Source: an uncultured Lachnospiraceae bacterium
Lineage (GTDB): Bacteria > Bacillota > Clostridia > Lachnospirales > Lachnospiraceae
Reading direction: 5' to 3'
Length of the DNA stretch: 64,000 nucleotides
NCBI GenBank assembly: GCA_910586015.1
Contig: CAJUGJ010000012.1
Location: forward strand, 37,016 to 101,015
How positions within the stretch are numbered: the first letter of the stretch is position 1; each line of letters begins with the position of its first letter. Position numbers and translations under genes: made by a program. Shown here piece after piece: positions 44,160 to 54,428 of the stretch. Below the pieces are notes generated by a model. That model searched no databases and was not told the DNA's origin. It saw only the letters and a program-made list of their open reading frames with translations.

Positions 44160-44984
44160 AATGTGGTATTTGTTAATGTTTGTTCCTTTTTTCTCTTTCC
44201 TGTTCTGACTACTTCTCCTCCTGTAAAATGTTGTATATATTCCTATACCTATTTTTTCAACTTGCCATAGTATTTCCTCTATCTAGGTGAACAGATTGGT
44301 GTACTGTTCCATCTTATTTTTGGTAAGGAAGTTCATATAACCGCTGTAATAGTTCCTCAAAATCCGATATTTTGGGAACTACTATGTAGACAGAATCCAG
44401 TGGCCTGTGTTGGAACAGAAAAGCCAGTATGACGAGGTATCTAAGACCTATACCTTTTCAAAGTCTTATATCAACTACCGTAAGCCGAGGGCAGTCAGTA
44501 CAAAGAAAGGAAACAGGCAAGACAGATGATGATTAATAATAAGGCAAAGAAAGATTAAGCCAAATTGAATGGAATTGTGTGTGCGTTTGTGGTAAAATAA
44601 GGTGAATTCGAGCAAGAGATTTTTCTTAACGGTACAGTCTTGTTTAACTTTATCTTTGCTCATAGGAACTTCTTCGCATTATGGGGAATTATTATTGCGG
44701 TTAAATACAAGAAATATCGTTTGAAGTACATATTAAGCAAGTAATTAGTTTTGTAGTTGGACTATTGGTTAATTGCTTTATCTTCTCAGCTTTATATGCA
44801 AAAACAAATAGTTTATGGATATACGTAATGACACATTCGCTAATTAATGTTTTTTCGTAAATAGTAATTGGTGGTAATCAATATGTACTGTTTATTTGTA
44901 GAATAATGATTATTGTTATAGCTGTTGTTTTTTCAAATCAGGAAAGAAAAAAGTAAAATAAATCTGAATTAATGGAGGTAACTT
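44160..44984 (+). pseudogene. Gene-poor stretch with two gene remnants
   Basis: An open piece at about 44388-44530 (ending KTYTFSKSYINYRKPRAVST and a TGA) looks like the C-terminus of a plasmid or ICE gene; I cannot name it. At about 44705-44860 a second frame reads FIFSALYAKTNSLWIYVMTH then SLINVFS and a stop, resembling the C-terminal part of a CPBP (Abi-type) membrane protease. Neither has a start. No intact gene is seen. Confidence 0.45.
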
Positions 44985-45542
44985 ATGAATATTTATGAAA
45001 AATGTCCAGAATTTGAAAGTGAAAGATTTTTAATTAGACTATTTCACGACAAAGATTGCGATGATTTATTAAAAGTATATAGCGATAAAAAAGCATTACC
45101 TTTCTTTAATAGTGATAATTGTGATGGAGATAATTTTTATTACGCAACAAAAGAAAGAATGGCAGAGGCTATTAGTTTTTGGCATATGTCATATGAAAAT
45201 GGTTGGTTTGTTAGACTTTCTATTGTTGATAAGGCAGCATCAAGTGTAATCGGAACAATAGAATTATGCTTGAGAGTGTCAGAAGATAAATTTAATAATA
45301 TGGGAATTTTAAGAGTAGACGTGAGAAGTGATTATGAACAAGAAGATGTATTGAGTGACATTTTTTCACTTATTACACCAAAACTTGAGGAAACGTTGGA
45401 ATGTAAAGGTGTGCTTACTAAGGCTCCAATATATGCAGTAGAAAGAATTAAAGCGATTCAGAAAGTAGGTTTCACTAAATCTGAACATTTGTTGATTGGA
45501 AAAACTGGATATGCCTATGATGGATATTGGACAATCGGATAA
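44985..45542 (+). CDS. GNAT-like acetyltransferase
   Basis: A 185-residue protein of the RimJ/RimL-like GNAT group: ESERFLIRLFHDKDCDDLLK at the start and IGTIELCLR mid-way. The acetyl-CoA loop is weak (VDVRSDYEQEDVLSDIF instead of a clear Gly-rich P-loop), so activity is uncertain. Start ATG follows GGAGG. It is isolated among remnants. Confidence 0.7.
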   Translation: MNIYEKCPEFESERFLIRLFHDKDCDDLLKVYSDKKALPFFNSDNCDGDNFYYATKERMAEAISFWHMSYENGWFVRLSIVDKAASSVIGTIELCLRVSEDKFNNMGILRVDVRSDYEQEDVLSDIFSLITPKLEETLECKGVLTKAPIYAVERIKAIQKVGFTKSEHLLIGKTGYAYDGYWTIG

Positions 45543-45678
45543 TAGAGACAACTTCCAGTTTGTCGGAAAAAATCAAGACAGAAAAAAATTGAATATTGTT
45601 TACCTTTGGTAGCGATTTATTTTAACAGTAAATCAGCTACCTTTTTTATTTTCAGAAACCAATAACACAGCAATGGAC

Positions 45679-45704
45679 AGGGCGGCGGGATACCCCGCCG
45701 CCCT
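45679..45704. terminator. Very GC-rich hairpin
   Basis: GGGCGGCGGG (45680-45689) pairs perfectly with CCCGCCGCCC (45694-45703), extended by A-T, with a 4-base loop. It lies between convergent genes. Its base composition is unlike the AT-rich surroundings and suggests imported DNA. Confidence 0.75.
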
Positions 45705-45743
45705 ATTTTAGTGTTTTATTTGCCCTACAAACGAGAAATTGTT

Positions 45744-46211
45744 TTATTTCTCAGTGTCCTTCAACCAGTCCATACCGGGATACGGCTCACATGTGTGAGC
45801 GTACCATTCAACGCATTTTGCCGCCAACTCTCGATCCCGCATAGTACATTTCAAAGGGAAAACAGACTGCCCATCGCTTGGCGTAATGGGAGCCTCTTCA
45901 TTAGAGTCCAGAAGTTCCGGGTCAAAGCAAGCCCAAGTAGTATTCGTTTCAGCGTCCCAGATTTGTAAAAAAATCAGATCAGGAGAGGATTCCATCATCA
46001 AAAAGCCTTCCTCGTTGTCCTCATCCGGTGCCATCATCACGCTGTGATATTTTCCGGCACGGACATTTTCCACAATCTTTCGGACACCCAGATCTGAAAT
46101 ATCTTTGATTGTCTGGCTGGGGAGCGCACCTCGGCTGGCTATTTGAATCTTAATGCCCTCCGGCATAGATGGGACTTCACGCTTTCTAATAATTTCTTTC
46201 ATAAAAACCAT
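45744..46211 (-). CDS. Hypothetical protein, GC-richer than neighbours
   Basis: About 155 residues from ATG 46211 (AAAGGAA upstream; the ATG at 46202 is an alternative). No family recognised. It is acidic, with a C-terminal YPGMDWLKD. Codon use is visibly GC-richer than the flanking genes, like the adjoining hairpin, so the pair probably arrived together. The look of a small acidic cytosolic protein would fit an immunity protein, without proof. Confidence 0.55.
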   Translation of the reverse strand: MVFMKEIIRKREVPSMPEGIKIQIASRGALPSQTIKDISDLGVRKIVENVRAGKYHSVMMAPDEDNEEGFLMMESSPDLIFLQIWDAETNTTWACFDPELLDSNEEAPITPSDGQSVFPLKCTMRDRELAAKCVEWYAHTCEPYPGMDWLKDTEK

Positions 46212-46739
46212 TTTTCCTTTCAAAATCACAACTTCCGATTTGTCGGTTACAAGTATATCACATCTCCCCGCCGAAAACAACCCACATTCTATTCCGTTCC
46301 GACTGTCCAGACGGCTGTGGGTAGATTTTGTGGTGCCTCTTCCCGCCCGACCTCTTCCAAAGAACAGAATGGAATGTTACGCAATAGAACGCCGTTTTTG
46401 AGGGCAGTTCATCTATTCCTTTTTTGCTCTTTATACAGTTTTTCAACTTCTGGGATATTATAAACTTGGCTCTATCAAAGGCAAGGTATTTATGTATATT
46501 CCGGTTACAGGTTTTGTTATAATATTGTTGCTCATTACAAAAATTCTTGTTGGTAAAAGTATGTTGTTTGTAAGTATAATTAATTCCCCTGTTTTTTTAA
46601 TTTTGACAGGAAGTCTTTAGCTTGTGATTATAAAAATTTAAAATAACTACATAATAAAAGGTTAGGGCTTGATAAATATATTCTGTCGTATATAATATAT
46701 CTATATTTTCCCCAGAGATAACTTTATAGGAGAGCATTT
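46212..46739. other. Non-coding stretch, GC-rich then AT-rich
   Basis: 528 bases without a convincing gene. 46260-46400 is GC-richer and looks like decayed coding DNA. The rest is AT-rich, and the ribosome site of the next gene (TATAGGAG) is at its end. Confidence 0.5.
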
Positions 46740-47297
46740 ATGAGAGAATTACTATATTTACATACCCCAAGTTACGAGGAACTTTGGTATCGGCAGAAAA
46801 TTATGCAGGATTCTGATACCATGAGTTATAATAAAGGTTATGATTTGGATTTTGAAGGATATGACAAAGCAACAGGGTGTCTGGCTTTTCCTGAACAAAA
46901 ATGGGCAGATTGGTATACTTATTTTAATGGACAAGAACCGCAACGCTTTTATGCTTATATCGTTCGAAAAACCGATGGTATCTTTATTGGAGAGGTCAAT
47001 GTTCATAGAAACCCAAATGCTCCTTGGCATGAAATGGGTATTGTTTTGGAAGCAAAATACCGTGGAAATGGTTATGGAACTGAAGCTTTGTGGTTGTTGT
47101 TACAACATGCTTTTGAAGAGATGAAAGTCGATATTATTCACAATGACTTTGAAGAAGAACGAATCGCTGCTATGCAGACACATTTGTCAGTAGGATTTAC
47201 AATATATCGAAAAGAAAATGGTATTCTCGAATTGACGATTTCCAAAGAACAGTATTTTAGACAAAAGGCAATTCGTAGTATGGTTTTGGAAAAATGA
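46740..47297 (+). CDS. GNAT N-acetyltransferase
   Basis: A 185-residue acetyltransferase with GEVNVHRNPNAPWHEMGIVL, then the acetyl-CoA motif KYRGNGYGTEALWLLL near residue 105. It is a stand-alone gene with a good ribosome site (TAGGAGAGC). The substrate is unknown. Confidence 0.85.
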   Translation: MRELLYLHTPSYEELWYRQKIMQDSDTMSYNKGYDLDFEGYDKATGCLAFPEQKWADWYTYFNGQEPQRFYAYIVRKTDGIFIGEVNVHRNPNAPWHEMGIVLEAKYRGNGYGTEALWLLLQHAFEEMKVDIIHNDFEEERIAAMQTHLSVGFTIYRKENGILELTISKEQYFRQKAIRSMVLEK

Positions 47298-47354
47298 AAT
47301 ATGACAGTAATTTCGAAATCTAACGTTAGATATTATACTAAAAGGAGTGATATC

Positions 47355-47870
47355 ATGAAAGAAAATCAGATCTATAGCTATTGTAGAATTTCCAAAAAAA
47401 ACACAGAAAATTGAGAGACAAATTGAAAACATTTCCAAGGCATACCCTACTGCAATTATTATTACTGAAGCATTTACTGGAACAAAGATAAATAGACCAG
47501 AGTTTACCAAGCTACTAAAAAAACTTTCCCCGGAGATACGGTTGTATTTGATTCTGTATCACGAATGAGCAGAAATGCAGAGGAAGGAATAAAGTTATAC
47601 TTTGAATTGTTTGATAAGGGTATAGAACTTATATTTTTGAAAGAAAGATAATCAATACGAATATTTATAAAGATAGCCTGAGAGATAAGATAGAACTACA
47701 GGGAACAGATGAAGATGAGATATCAAAGGCTTAAATAATTATTTTCGCAAACTGGCACGAAAACAAATTCAGATAGCATTTGATAAACAGCAGAACATCA
47801 AAGTATATGAGAAACTAGAACAGATTGAAAAAATGAAGCGTGAACTTATATAGTCATATAATTATATAAT
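47355..47870 (+). pseudogene. Decayed resolvase-type serine recombinase
   Basis: Starts ATGAAAGAAAATCAGATC after AAAGGAG and gives IYSYCRIS with the catalytic Ser, then frameshifts. The second frame reads AYPTAIIITEAFTGTKINRP, then DTVVFDSVSRMSRNAEEGIK, and a later frame LARKQIQIAFDKQQ. Several frameshifts and stops; not functional. Small-resolvase type, distinct from the large recombinases in spmA. Confidence 0.8.
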
Positions 47871-48183
47871 ATAGTATTCTTGTAATACCAGCAAAAATAT
47901 TTTGCCCTACTGGAACAGTTAAAAACAAACAGAGCCAGAACCAAAGCAGGAGAAGCCACAAACAAAACAAAAATAGACATACAAAAGATGTTAAAAACAC
48001 TTGTAAAAATATCAATATCGCTGTACCGATTACATTACTGGATAATTGGGAAGATATAAAGATTGTTCATGGTAGTAACCTTACAGAGTACATTACTAAG
48101 CTGATAGCAAAAGATATAAATGCCAATTATCCAATGAGTCGTAAAACCCTTGCTTTAACTGTGAAGAATGTAAAAGAATGTTA
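47871..48183 (+). pseudogene. Mobile-element gene remnant
   Basis: A short frame ending at 48183 reads VPITLLDNWEDIKIVHGSNL, then TEYITKLIAKDINANYPMS. It resembles small ribbon-helix-helix-type proteins of plasmids and ICEs but has no clear start. Together with the dead resolvase it marks a lost element. Confidence 0.4.
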
Positions 48184-48195
48184 ATTACTTAAAAA

Positions 48196-48414
48196 CTAAT
48201 TATCTTTTAATTTGTCAATTCTATTAATAATTAGTTTTGCATAAAAAGAAATTATTATTGTTAACATTATTAATTCTGAATGTGTTAGCAAATGAAAAGA
48301 ACCTTCAACAGTTTGATAGCCATTTAAAAGTTTACTAATAATACTGAATAGGAAAAGACTTCCTGAAAAAAATACTATTATTGTAATTATTACAAACATC
48401 AAAATGTTTTTCAT
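48196..48414 (-). CDS. Small two-helix membrane protein
   Basis: A 72-residue protein with two hydrophobic segments (about residues 3-27 and 47-63) and a charged end (RIDKLKDN). It starts after AAGGAAG. It lies 122 bases downstream of the secreted-protein gene on the same strand and may be its partner, such as an immunity or export helper. No family recognised. Confidence 0.6.
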   Translation of the reverse strand: MKNILMFVIITIIVFFSGSLFLFSIISKLLNGYQTVEGSFHLLTHSELIMLTIIISFYAKLIINRIDKLKDN

Positions 48415-48536
48415 TTTTATCTTCCTTAATCTTTTAATAAAACTATTGTACTAAGAAATTATTTCAAAACAAGTCAATGTTATTCAAGACTACTATATTT
48501 TGAATAACTAATACTTAGTACGATAATTCAGTTAAA

Positions 48537-49400
48537 TTATTCATCGACTCTATATATATATGTATCTTTATGTTCAGTATTTACATACCAACTAAAAGAA
48601 ATACCAAGACTAACTCCAGACTCTGAAAAACTTACACTAGGAGTAGTAAATAATTGAGAATGTCCATATGCTGCCATAATTTCAAGCGTGTGCATATTAC
48701 TTGAGCCACTAGATGGTAGAATCCATAAAAATCCATAACTAGCTAGAGCTACCGCATATTCGCCTGTTGTTGTTTGTCCCATTTCTATATTATAATAACA
48801 AGAATCAAAGTTATCAGATTGATTACTTGGAAAATCATGATATAGTAAATCATTTTTATTCCCATCTAAGTAATACATAACCTCTAATTCATCTACTATT
48901 GTTGTTGAATTAAGAGGATAAGAGTTACTATCACTAACTCTCCATGTCAAGGCAATAATATCTGTTGCTGTCCATATTGGGCAACTACTCCAAACAGCCG
49001 AATAACTTAATTTTACTAAACTTGAATCCATTGAACTTTTTGATAAAGTAAATGTTAAGGTTGCACCTGCAAAAGGAGTTGCTTCTAAATAATTGAATGC
49101 ATCAATAGCACCATTATAGGATTTCAAAATTTTCTTATCTTGTTCACTGTAACCAGACTGTAATTGAACTTTTTGAGCAAAATCAAGCAAGTCCTGGTTA
49201 AAATCGTGATTTCTAAAATACTCTAATTCTTCATTTGTACATCCTTTATCTAATAATTCCTGATCAGATAGAGAAAGCAAATATTGCATAAATTCTAGTT
49301 CACTAATTTGAAATGTTGTTGTTTCATTTGCATATGCATATGTTGATGAAAATGATAAGACTAAAGCTAAGGTTAAAAAACAGGAAAGAAGTTTTTTCAT
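48537..49400 (-). CDS. Secreted protein of unknown function
   Basis: About 287 residues. The start at 49400 (AAGGAGATACATATT upstream) gives a clear signal peptide, MKKLLSCFLTLALVLS, with probable cleavage after AYA. The mature part has an N-terminal acidic helix (LSDQELLDKGCTNEELEYF) and a C-terminal beta-like domain ending GVSLGISFSWYVNTEHKD. I recognise no enzyme motif. The small membrane protein gene follows. AT-rich like its surroundings. Confidence 0.75.
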   Translation of the reverse strand: MKKLLSCFLTLALVLSFSSTYAYANETTTFQISELEFMQYLLSLSDQELLDKGCTNEELEYFRNHDFNQDLLDFAQKVQLQSGYSEQDKKILKSYNGAIDAFNYLEATPFAGATLTFTLSKSSMDSSLVKLSYSAVWSSCPIWTATDIIALTWRVSDSNSYPLNSTTIVDELEVMYYLDGNKNDLLYHDFPSNQSDNFDSCYYNIEMGQTTTGEYAVALASYGFLWILPSSGSSNMHTLEIMAAYGHSQLFTTPSVSFSESGVSLGISFSWYVNTEHKDTYIYRVDE

Positions 49401-49711
49401 AATATGTATCTCCTTATATAAGAAGTTTATTTTTAGTACAAGATAATTAGAATAGATAACTGCCAAACATAGTTTTACTATATATAGAATTTATTATAGA
49501 TAAAAAGACCTATATATTCAGTATTATAGTAAATAAAATAATAACCTCCCTTCTTTAAAAAATATAGCCATGAGCAAACCTCCATACATTCAGTATTTAT
49601 GCAGGTTTACGAGGCATGGCAATCTCTTTTATCACTCCAAATTTATAGTAATAACCAGCTCCAAATAGTATAATTAAGTTGTCAAAATCAATTCACCGAA
49701 AGGAGCTGATT
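49401..49711. other. Promoter region of secreted-protein gene and transposase left flank
   Basis: 311 bases with no gene. The left part should hold the minus-strand promoter of the secreted protein. The right part (about 49640-49711) is the upstream flank of the broken transposase, with AAAGGAG before its first codons. No clear terminal repeat was found by eye. Confidence 0.4.
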
Positions 49712-50974
49712 ATTATCTACCGTCAGGAAATTTTAAATGACATCCGTCTTTTTACTTCACAACCAGTTGCAAAGTTTATGATTCGCTTTTTCTGAATCTT
49801 GATTTATCCTTTGTACTAGAATTCCCCAAAACCGGAAGAAAAGGTTTTTCTAATCACGCCATGATTTGTGCATTTATTGTTATGAAATGCGAAGGCTTTT
49901 CCATGATTACAGACCTTGTTGATTATCTTAACAATAACCTTCTTATCGCCCATTACTGTGGTTTTGATATTTCTGCCCCGTTACCATCTTACTGGACTTT
50001 CGATTGTTTTCTAAAACAGATTGATAACGATATGCTTTCCTCCGTTATGAAATCCCTGGTTCTTTCTCTTTCAAAACAAGGTATGATTGATTCCTCTTTT
50101 ATTGGTTTGGATTCGACTCCGATTGCTGCAAACACTTCGCAGAATAATCCGAAATCTTTTTTATCCAACAAATTTAAGCCAGATAACCAGCCCAAAGCAG
50201 ATGCTGATTGTAAACTTGGTGTACATACTGCTTCTAACCAAACAGATGAGAAAAAGTATGAATTCTACTGGGGTTACAAAAATCATGTTCTTGTTGACTG
50301 TATTTCAGGTCTTCCCATTTATGAACTGACCACTACAGCCAATGTCTGTGATTCTACTGTTGCACTTGATATTCTTGCTGACACACATACCTTTTTGCCT
50401 ATAACAGAATGTACTTTCCTTGCTGATAAAAGCTATGATGTTAAACATATCTATAATCAGGTAACTCTACGACGGAGAATGTATCATTCCTTTAAACAAG
50501 CGAAATGCCAAAAATCCAACACTTCTTCCACAAGGAAACCCTATCTGTGAAGCCGGGCTTGCCATGTGGAAGAATGGTAAGTTTTCCGATCGTGGGCGCA
50601 CCCGTCAAAAATTCTGTTGTCCATTAAAAACAAGTAAAAATGCAGACTGTCCTTGCCATCACCAAAACTTCTACAATGACAAAAAGCATCGAGGCTGTAC
50701 AAAATACATCACCATTCCCGATGATTTAAGACTCTCCATCGACAGAGACAGCAAATATTTCAAAAATAATTATTCTCTTCGTACAGAATGTGAGCGATAC
50801 CATTCCCGTTTCAAAAATACTGGGCAGGAACGTATGTGGGTAAGAAATCTATCATCTGTTACAAATCTGAATACACTTGCCCATATCAGTCTGTTAGCAG
50901 TCGCTGTTGCTGCAATCAACAGCGGCATCGGACAATCCTACTGTAAGCTCAAAACTGTAAAACGAATCGCATAA
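49712..50974 (+). pseudogene. DDE transposase (IS4/IS1182-like), broken by frameshifts
   Basis: Three consecutive frames together encode one transposase: IYRQEILNDIRLFTSQPVAK up to a stop near 49795, then NHAMICAFIVMKCEGFSMIT through LDSTPIAANTSQNNP and KLGVHTASNQ to about 50465, then CEAGLAMWKNGKFSDRGRTR to RTECERYHSRFK and the stop at 50974. At least two frameshifts, so it is inactive alone. Confidence 0.85.
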
Positions 50975-51932
50975 TAAAGAGCAATTCATACCCCTTATTT
51001 GCGTAGGTTCTGGACTTACGTTAGCTTTGCTATGTCATAAATTTTCAATCTTTTCAATTTACAGACGCTAACTGCCAAATCCTATATTTAAATCAAGGCG
51101 TTTTGCTCATCTCTATAAAAAATAAGATACTAATACAAAAGCTATATAAACTGACGGGTTTTATCTATTCTAAAAATCTCATATAAAATTTTTGAGGGTT
51201 AAATAAATTTCTTTATGAATTACTCACAATTTATATTAACTTTTTATCTATTTACTAAATTATAACATATTTTTGTTTATAAATCAACAGTTAATTGTTA
51301 TAATATTACAACAAATCGTATAAATCAGGTTTTTCAGATACAAAAAATGATAAATAATTTTAGTATAATTACAGTTTATGTTAGCTAATAATCACAGTTT
51401 ACACTTGATAAGGTAGTATTAGAACTTGAAAAGAAGAAACAAATACAACAGTTGAAAATCAACAAACTAGTTAGTAGAAATTAATAAATATCAGAAGAAA
51501 TATTCATTTTTCTCTACTGAAACAGTTAAAAAACCAAATGGTAGCAGTTGAAATGATGCTTTTATTTTAGATCATAATACTATTGATTATTAAGCGTTAT
51601 TTGCCTCAAATTCGGCTTGTAATGCCTTTAGGGTAGTTGCAGTCAAAACAGCTAGAAATCGCTTATATACACTTATTTACACAAGGTAAAACGCTAAATT
51701 TTATTATCGAATATATGTTCACCTATGGTATAATTTCAGTATCGAGAGTAACGAACGTTTTGTTGATACAGTTCCAGACAATTCTAATATAATGGGAACA
51801 TGGCTCTATATGGAAAATTTACAGATAATAAGAAAAGGCGATATGCCCTCTATAAATATATATCGCCTTTTCTTATTATTAAGATTTTGACTATACCTAT
51901 CAATCCAAAAGCTCTTTTAAAATTCAAAAAAT
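50975..51932. other. Gene-free AT-rich stretch
   Basis: 958 bases with no supportable gene. Short Lys-rich pieces around 51410-51550 look like decayed plasmid or ICE coding sequence. The only clear structure is the terminator at 51827-51877. Confidence 0.5.
51827..51877. terminator. Strong terminator
   Basis: AATAAGAAAAGGCGATA (51827-51843) pairs perfectly with TATCGCCTTTTCTTATT (51861-51877). It closes the sigma-factor gene on the minus strand. Confidence 0.85.
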
Positions 51933-53585
51933 TTATTCCGATACAAATAAACTCAACCATTCCTTATTTATATCATCTGGTACAGAAAGAATACCTCTTT
52001 TCATTCCCTCATACAACGAACAGGTAACAAAACTATTTAGATAATTGCATAGAAAGTTTCCCATCTGCCAATGAAGATGTTCTGGTATATCTGCTTTATA
52101 TTGATCAAGAACAAGTTTATATGCTTTTTCAAAATATTCTTTTACCTGTGGATATAACTCATATGCCAATTTTCCAATCATCTTTTTGCTGTCCTGTTCT
52201 ACAAAAAAATAATTTTGCCTGAAAATATCTCCATCTTTTATAAACAGTTTCTTCTGAAGTGCAATACTGAATAAATATTTTTGATCGTCTGATAAATCAT
52301 GAATTGATATATTATTTTTTATAATCTCGCAACATAAAGCAAATACACCATCAGGAATACTAAAAAATACATTACTATCAAGACCACTCCAATAGTGAAA
52401 ATAACCTTGTGCAAATTCTTTATTCACTTTATGAACTGGACCATCAAAAGGAATGTACTCTTTCCAGTTCGAATCTTCAGCATTTTGATTTGAAAACAGA
52501 TATTTATGATATCCTAAAGCAATCCATTTTCCTCCATTTGGTCGATTAGGAATATTCTGATATATTACCGTTTTACAGACCTTATGTTTAAACTCTGATA
52601 AAATAATATCTGTGATAATGTGGATATAGACCCATAAAAGCCTGTCCCATGTAAAGCCTGCCGTATTGAATTTAGAACTTTCAAGAAGTGTTTTATGTCT
52701 TTCCAAAAAATCGATAAGTACATTATAATAATCTGGAAAACAAGTATTATAAATCTTATTTCTGATTTCAATGTTATTTGGAAGAATAACAAAATCCGTC
52801 TGATATTTTCCAGAAGAAACTTCTTTTATCAACTGATTTTCTAAAAGAGTGTTTATTTCATCTTCCATATATACAGTAGGTACTCCAATTTCTGTACAAA
52901 GCTGTTCTATTGTTAAAGGTGTATGGTAAGCAGCAAGTAAAATGTTTTGTGGAAGTTTTCTTTTTGTAAGAATCATTGGCTCATTATTCATACCCGGATT
53001 TCCCTGACAGGATAGTAACAAAGTATCAGGATTATAACTTTTTTCTCCATATTCACGCATAATATCAAGACCCTCCTTAATAGATTTCCTTGCACTGTGA
53101 AGCCACCATTTAACAGTATTTATATTTTTCCCAAAAATATTTGCTATTTCACTGCAACTTTTACCTTCAAAATAATATAGAACAATTACTTTTCTATAAT
53201 TTTCAGAGAGCAGTGCTATTTCACGATGAAGAATTTTTTCTGTTTCACCATGAATATATTGCTCTTCTATATTATCGGAGGAAGGAAAAATTTCATCCAG
53301 ATAAGCAGTTGTTCCATATTTTTTAGAACGTAGCCACTTAAAAAATGTATGATTTGATACACTCCATACAAAAGCACCTAAATTTTCAATTTTCTTTCCA
53401 GAATATATCGTCTTCAAAACTTCAAGTGTTATTTCCGAAGAGAGATCTTGTGCTTCTTCACGGGTATTTACTTTTTGATAGCAAAAACCGAGAATCTTTG
53501 CAAGATATTCTTCTTCAAATCTTTGGATTATATCTCTATCAATCAATGGATTCACCTCGCAAGTTTTCACAACATGTTGTTTCAT
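51933..53585 (-). CDS. ECF-type sigma factor with long C-terminal extension
   Basis: A 550-residue protein. Residues about 25-95 are a sigma-70 region 2 (FCYQKVNTREEAQDLSSEI, then GAFVWSVSNHTFFKWLRSKK), and 125-175 a region 4 HTH (YYFEGKSCSEIANIFGKN, then NTVKWWLHSARK). After that come about 370 residues without a known domain, starting with a possible winged helix (TPLTIEQLCTEIGVP). Extended ECF factors often use the tail as a built-in sensor instead of an anti-sigma factor. Upstream is a Crp/Fnr gene on the same strand. The target promoters are unknown. Confidence 0.82.
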   Translation of the reverse strand: MKQHVVKTCEVNPLIDRDIIQRFEEEYLAKILGFCYQKVNTREEAQDLSSEITLEVLKTIYSGKKIENLGAFVWSVSNHTFFKWLRSKKYGTTAYLDEIFPSSDNIEEQYIHGETEKILHREIALLSENYRKVIVLYYFEGKSCSEIANIFGKNINTVKWWLHSARKSIKEGLDIMREYGEKSYNPDTLLLSCQGNPGMNNEPMILTKRKLPQNILLAAYHTPLTIEQLCTEIGVPTVYMEDEINTLLENQLIKEVSSGKYQTDFVILPNNIEIRNKIYNTCFPDYYNVLIDFLERHKTLLESSKFNTAGFTWDRLLWVYIHIITDIILSEFKHKVCKTVIYQNIPNRPNGGKWIALGYHKYLFSNQNAEDSNWKEYIPFDGPVHKVNKEFAQGYFHYWSGLDSNVFFSIPDGVFALCCEIIKNNISIHDLSDDQKYLFSIALQKKLFIKDGDIFRQNYFFVEQDSKKMIGKLAYELYPQVKEYFEKAYKLVLDQYKADIPEHLHWQMGNFLCNYLNSFVTCSLYEGMKRGILSVPDDINKEWLSLFVSE

Positions 53586-53659
53586 CTATTAAGTACCCAC
53601 ATTTCAAATTTGGTTGGCACAATTTTAAAAAAGTTGTATCATAAATATCCTATCTATTA

Positions 53660-54319
53660 TTATAGTAATGTAAATTTATTCTTTTTAAAAATTAAAAGTC
53701 CCTCTTCTCTCATCTTGCAAAGTTCATTTGACATAGCACTGCGGTCAACAGACAAAAAATCTGCAAGTTGCTGACGATTAAATGGAATGAAAAAAGTTGC
53801 ACAATTCTGTCTATTCGCTTCCTCTGAAAGATAAGAAATCAACTTTTCTCTTGTAGAACGTTTTGATATATGGTTAAGTTTCTGTACCAATTTTCTATTT
53901 TTTTCAGAAATACAAAAAAATAGATTTTGTATCACTATAGAATGAAATTTGCAGGATGTAGAACAAAGTGTTAAGATTTTCATTACATCTAAAAAAATAA
54001 CTTTACTATCCTCGATAGCCACTACATCATTCATTAAAGCTGTACTCTCTGGTGCTACATATGCTTCTCCAAACATCTCTCCTATTCCAATTATATTGAT
54101 AATACTACGATTTCCCCAATAATCATCTCTTTGAATATGAAGACTTCCCTCTAATAAAATAGAAATGTAACTTAAATGTTCTCCCTGTCTAAGAACATAA
54201 TCTCCCTTTTTATAGCTGTAGCATTTTGCTTGTAGACAGTCAAGCATTGCTAAAATTTCCTCCTCTTTAACTCCTGCAAAAAGTTGTGTCTGTTTTAAAA
54301 TAGGTATATATTTCTCCAT
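53660..54319 (-). CDS. Crp/Fnr-family transcriptional regulator
   Basis: A 219-residue regulator. The N-terminal cyclic-nucleotide-binding fold (LRQGEHLSYISILLEGSLHI) lacks the Fnr cysteine cluster. The C-terminal HTH is FNRQQLADFLSVDRSAMSNE. It is divergent from the ferredoxin gene with 109 bases between, a common layout in which the regulator controls the iron-sulfur gene in response to redox, oxygen or NO signals. Whether it binds haem or nothing cannot be seen. Confidence 0.88.
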   Translation of the reverse strand: MEKYIPILKQTQLFAGVKEEEILAMLDCLQAKCYSYKKGDYVLRQGEHLSYISILLEGSLHIQRDDYWGNRSIINIIGIGEMFGEAYVAPESTALMNDVVAIEDSKVIFLDVMKILTLCSTSCKFHSIVIQNLFFCISEKNRKLVQKLNHISKRSTREKLISYLSEEANRQNCATFFIPFNRQQLADFLSVDRSAMSNELCKMREEGLLIFKKNKFTLL

Positions 54320-54428
54320 AATATCCTACTTTCTGTTGTAAAAACAACCGATTTATTTTTTTAATTATAGTATAATTTCAATAGAAATTCAATACGACAT
54401 AGGAAATATACATTTAGGGAGGATAATG

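Noticed and set aside
47355..47870. A fourth functional recombinase
   Set aside because: Multiple frameshifts and stops; small-resolvase type unrelated to the spmA element.
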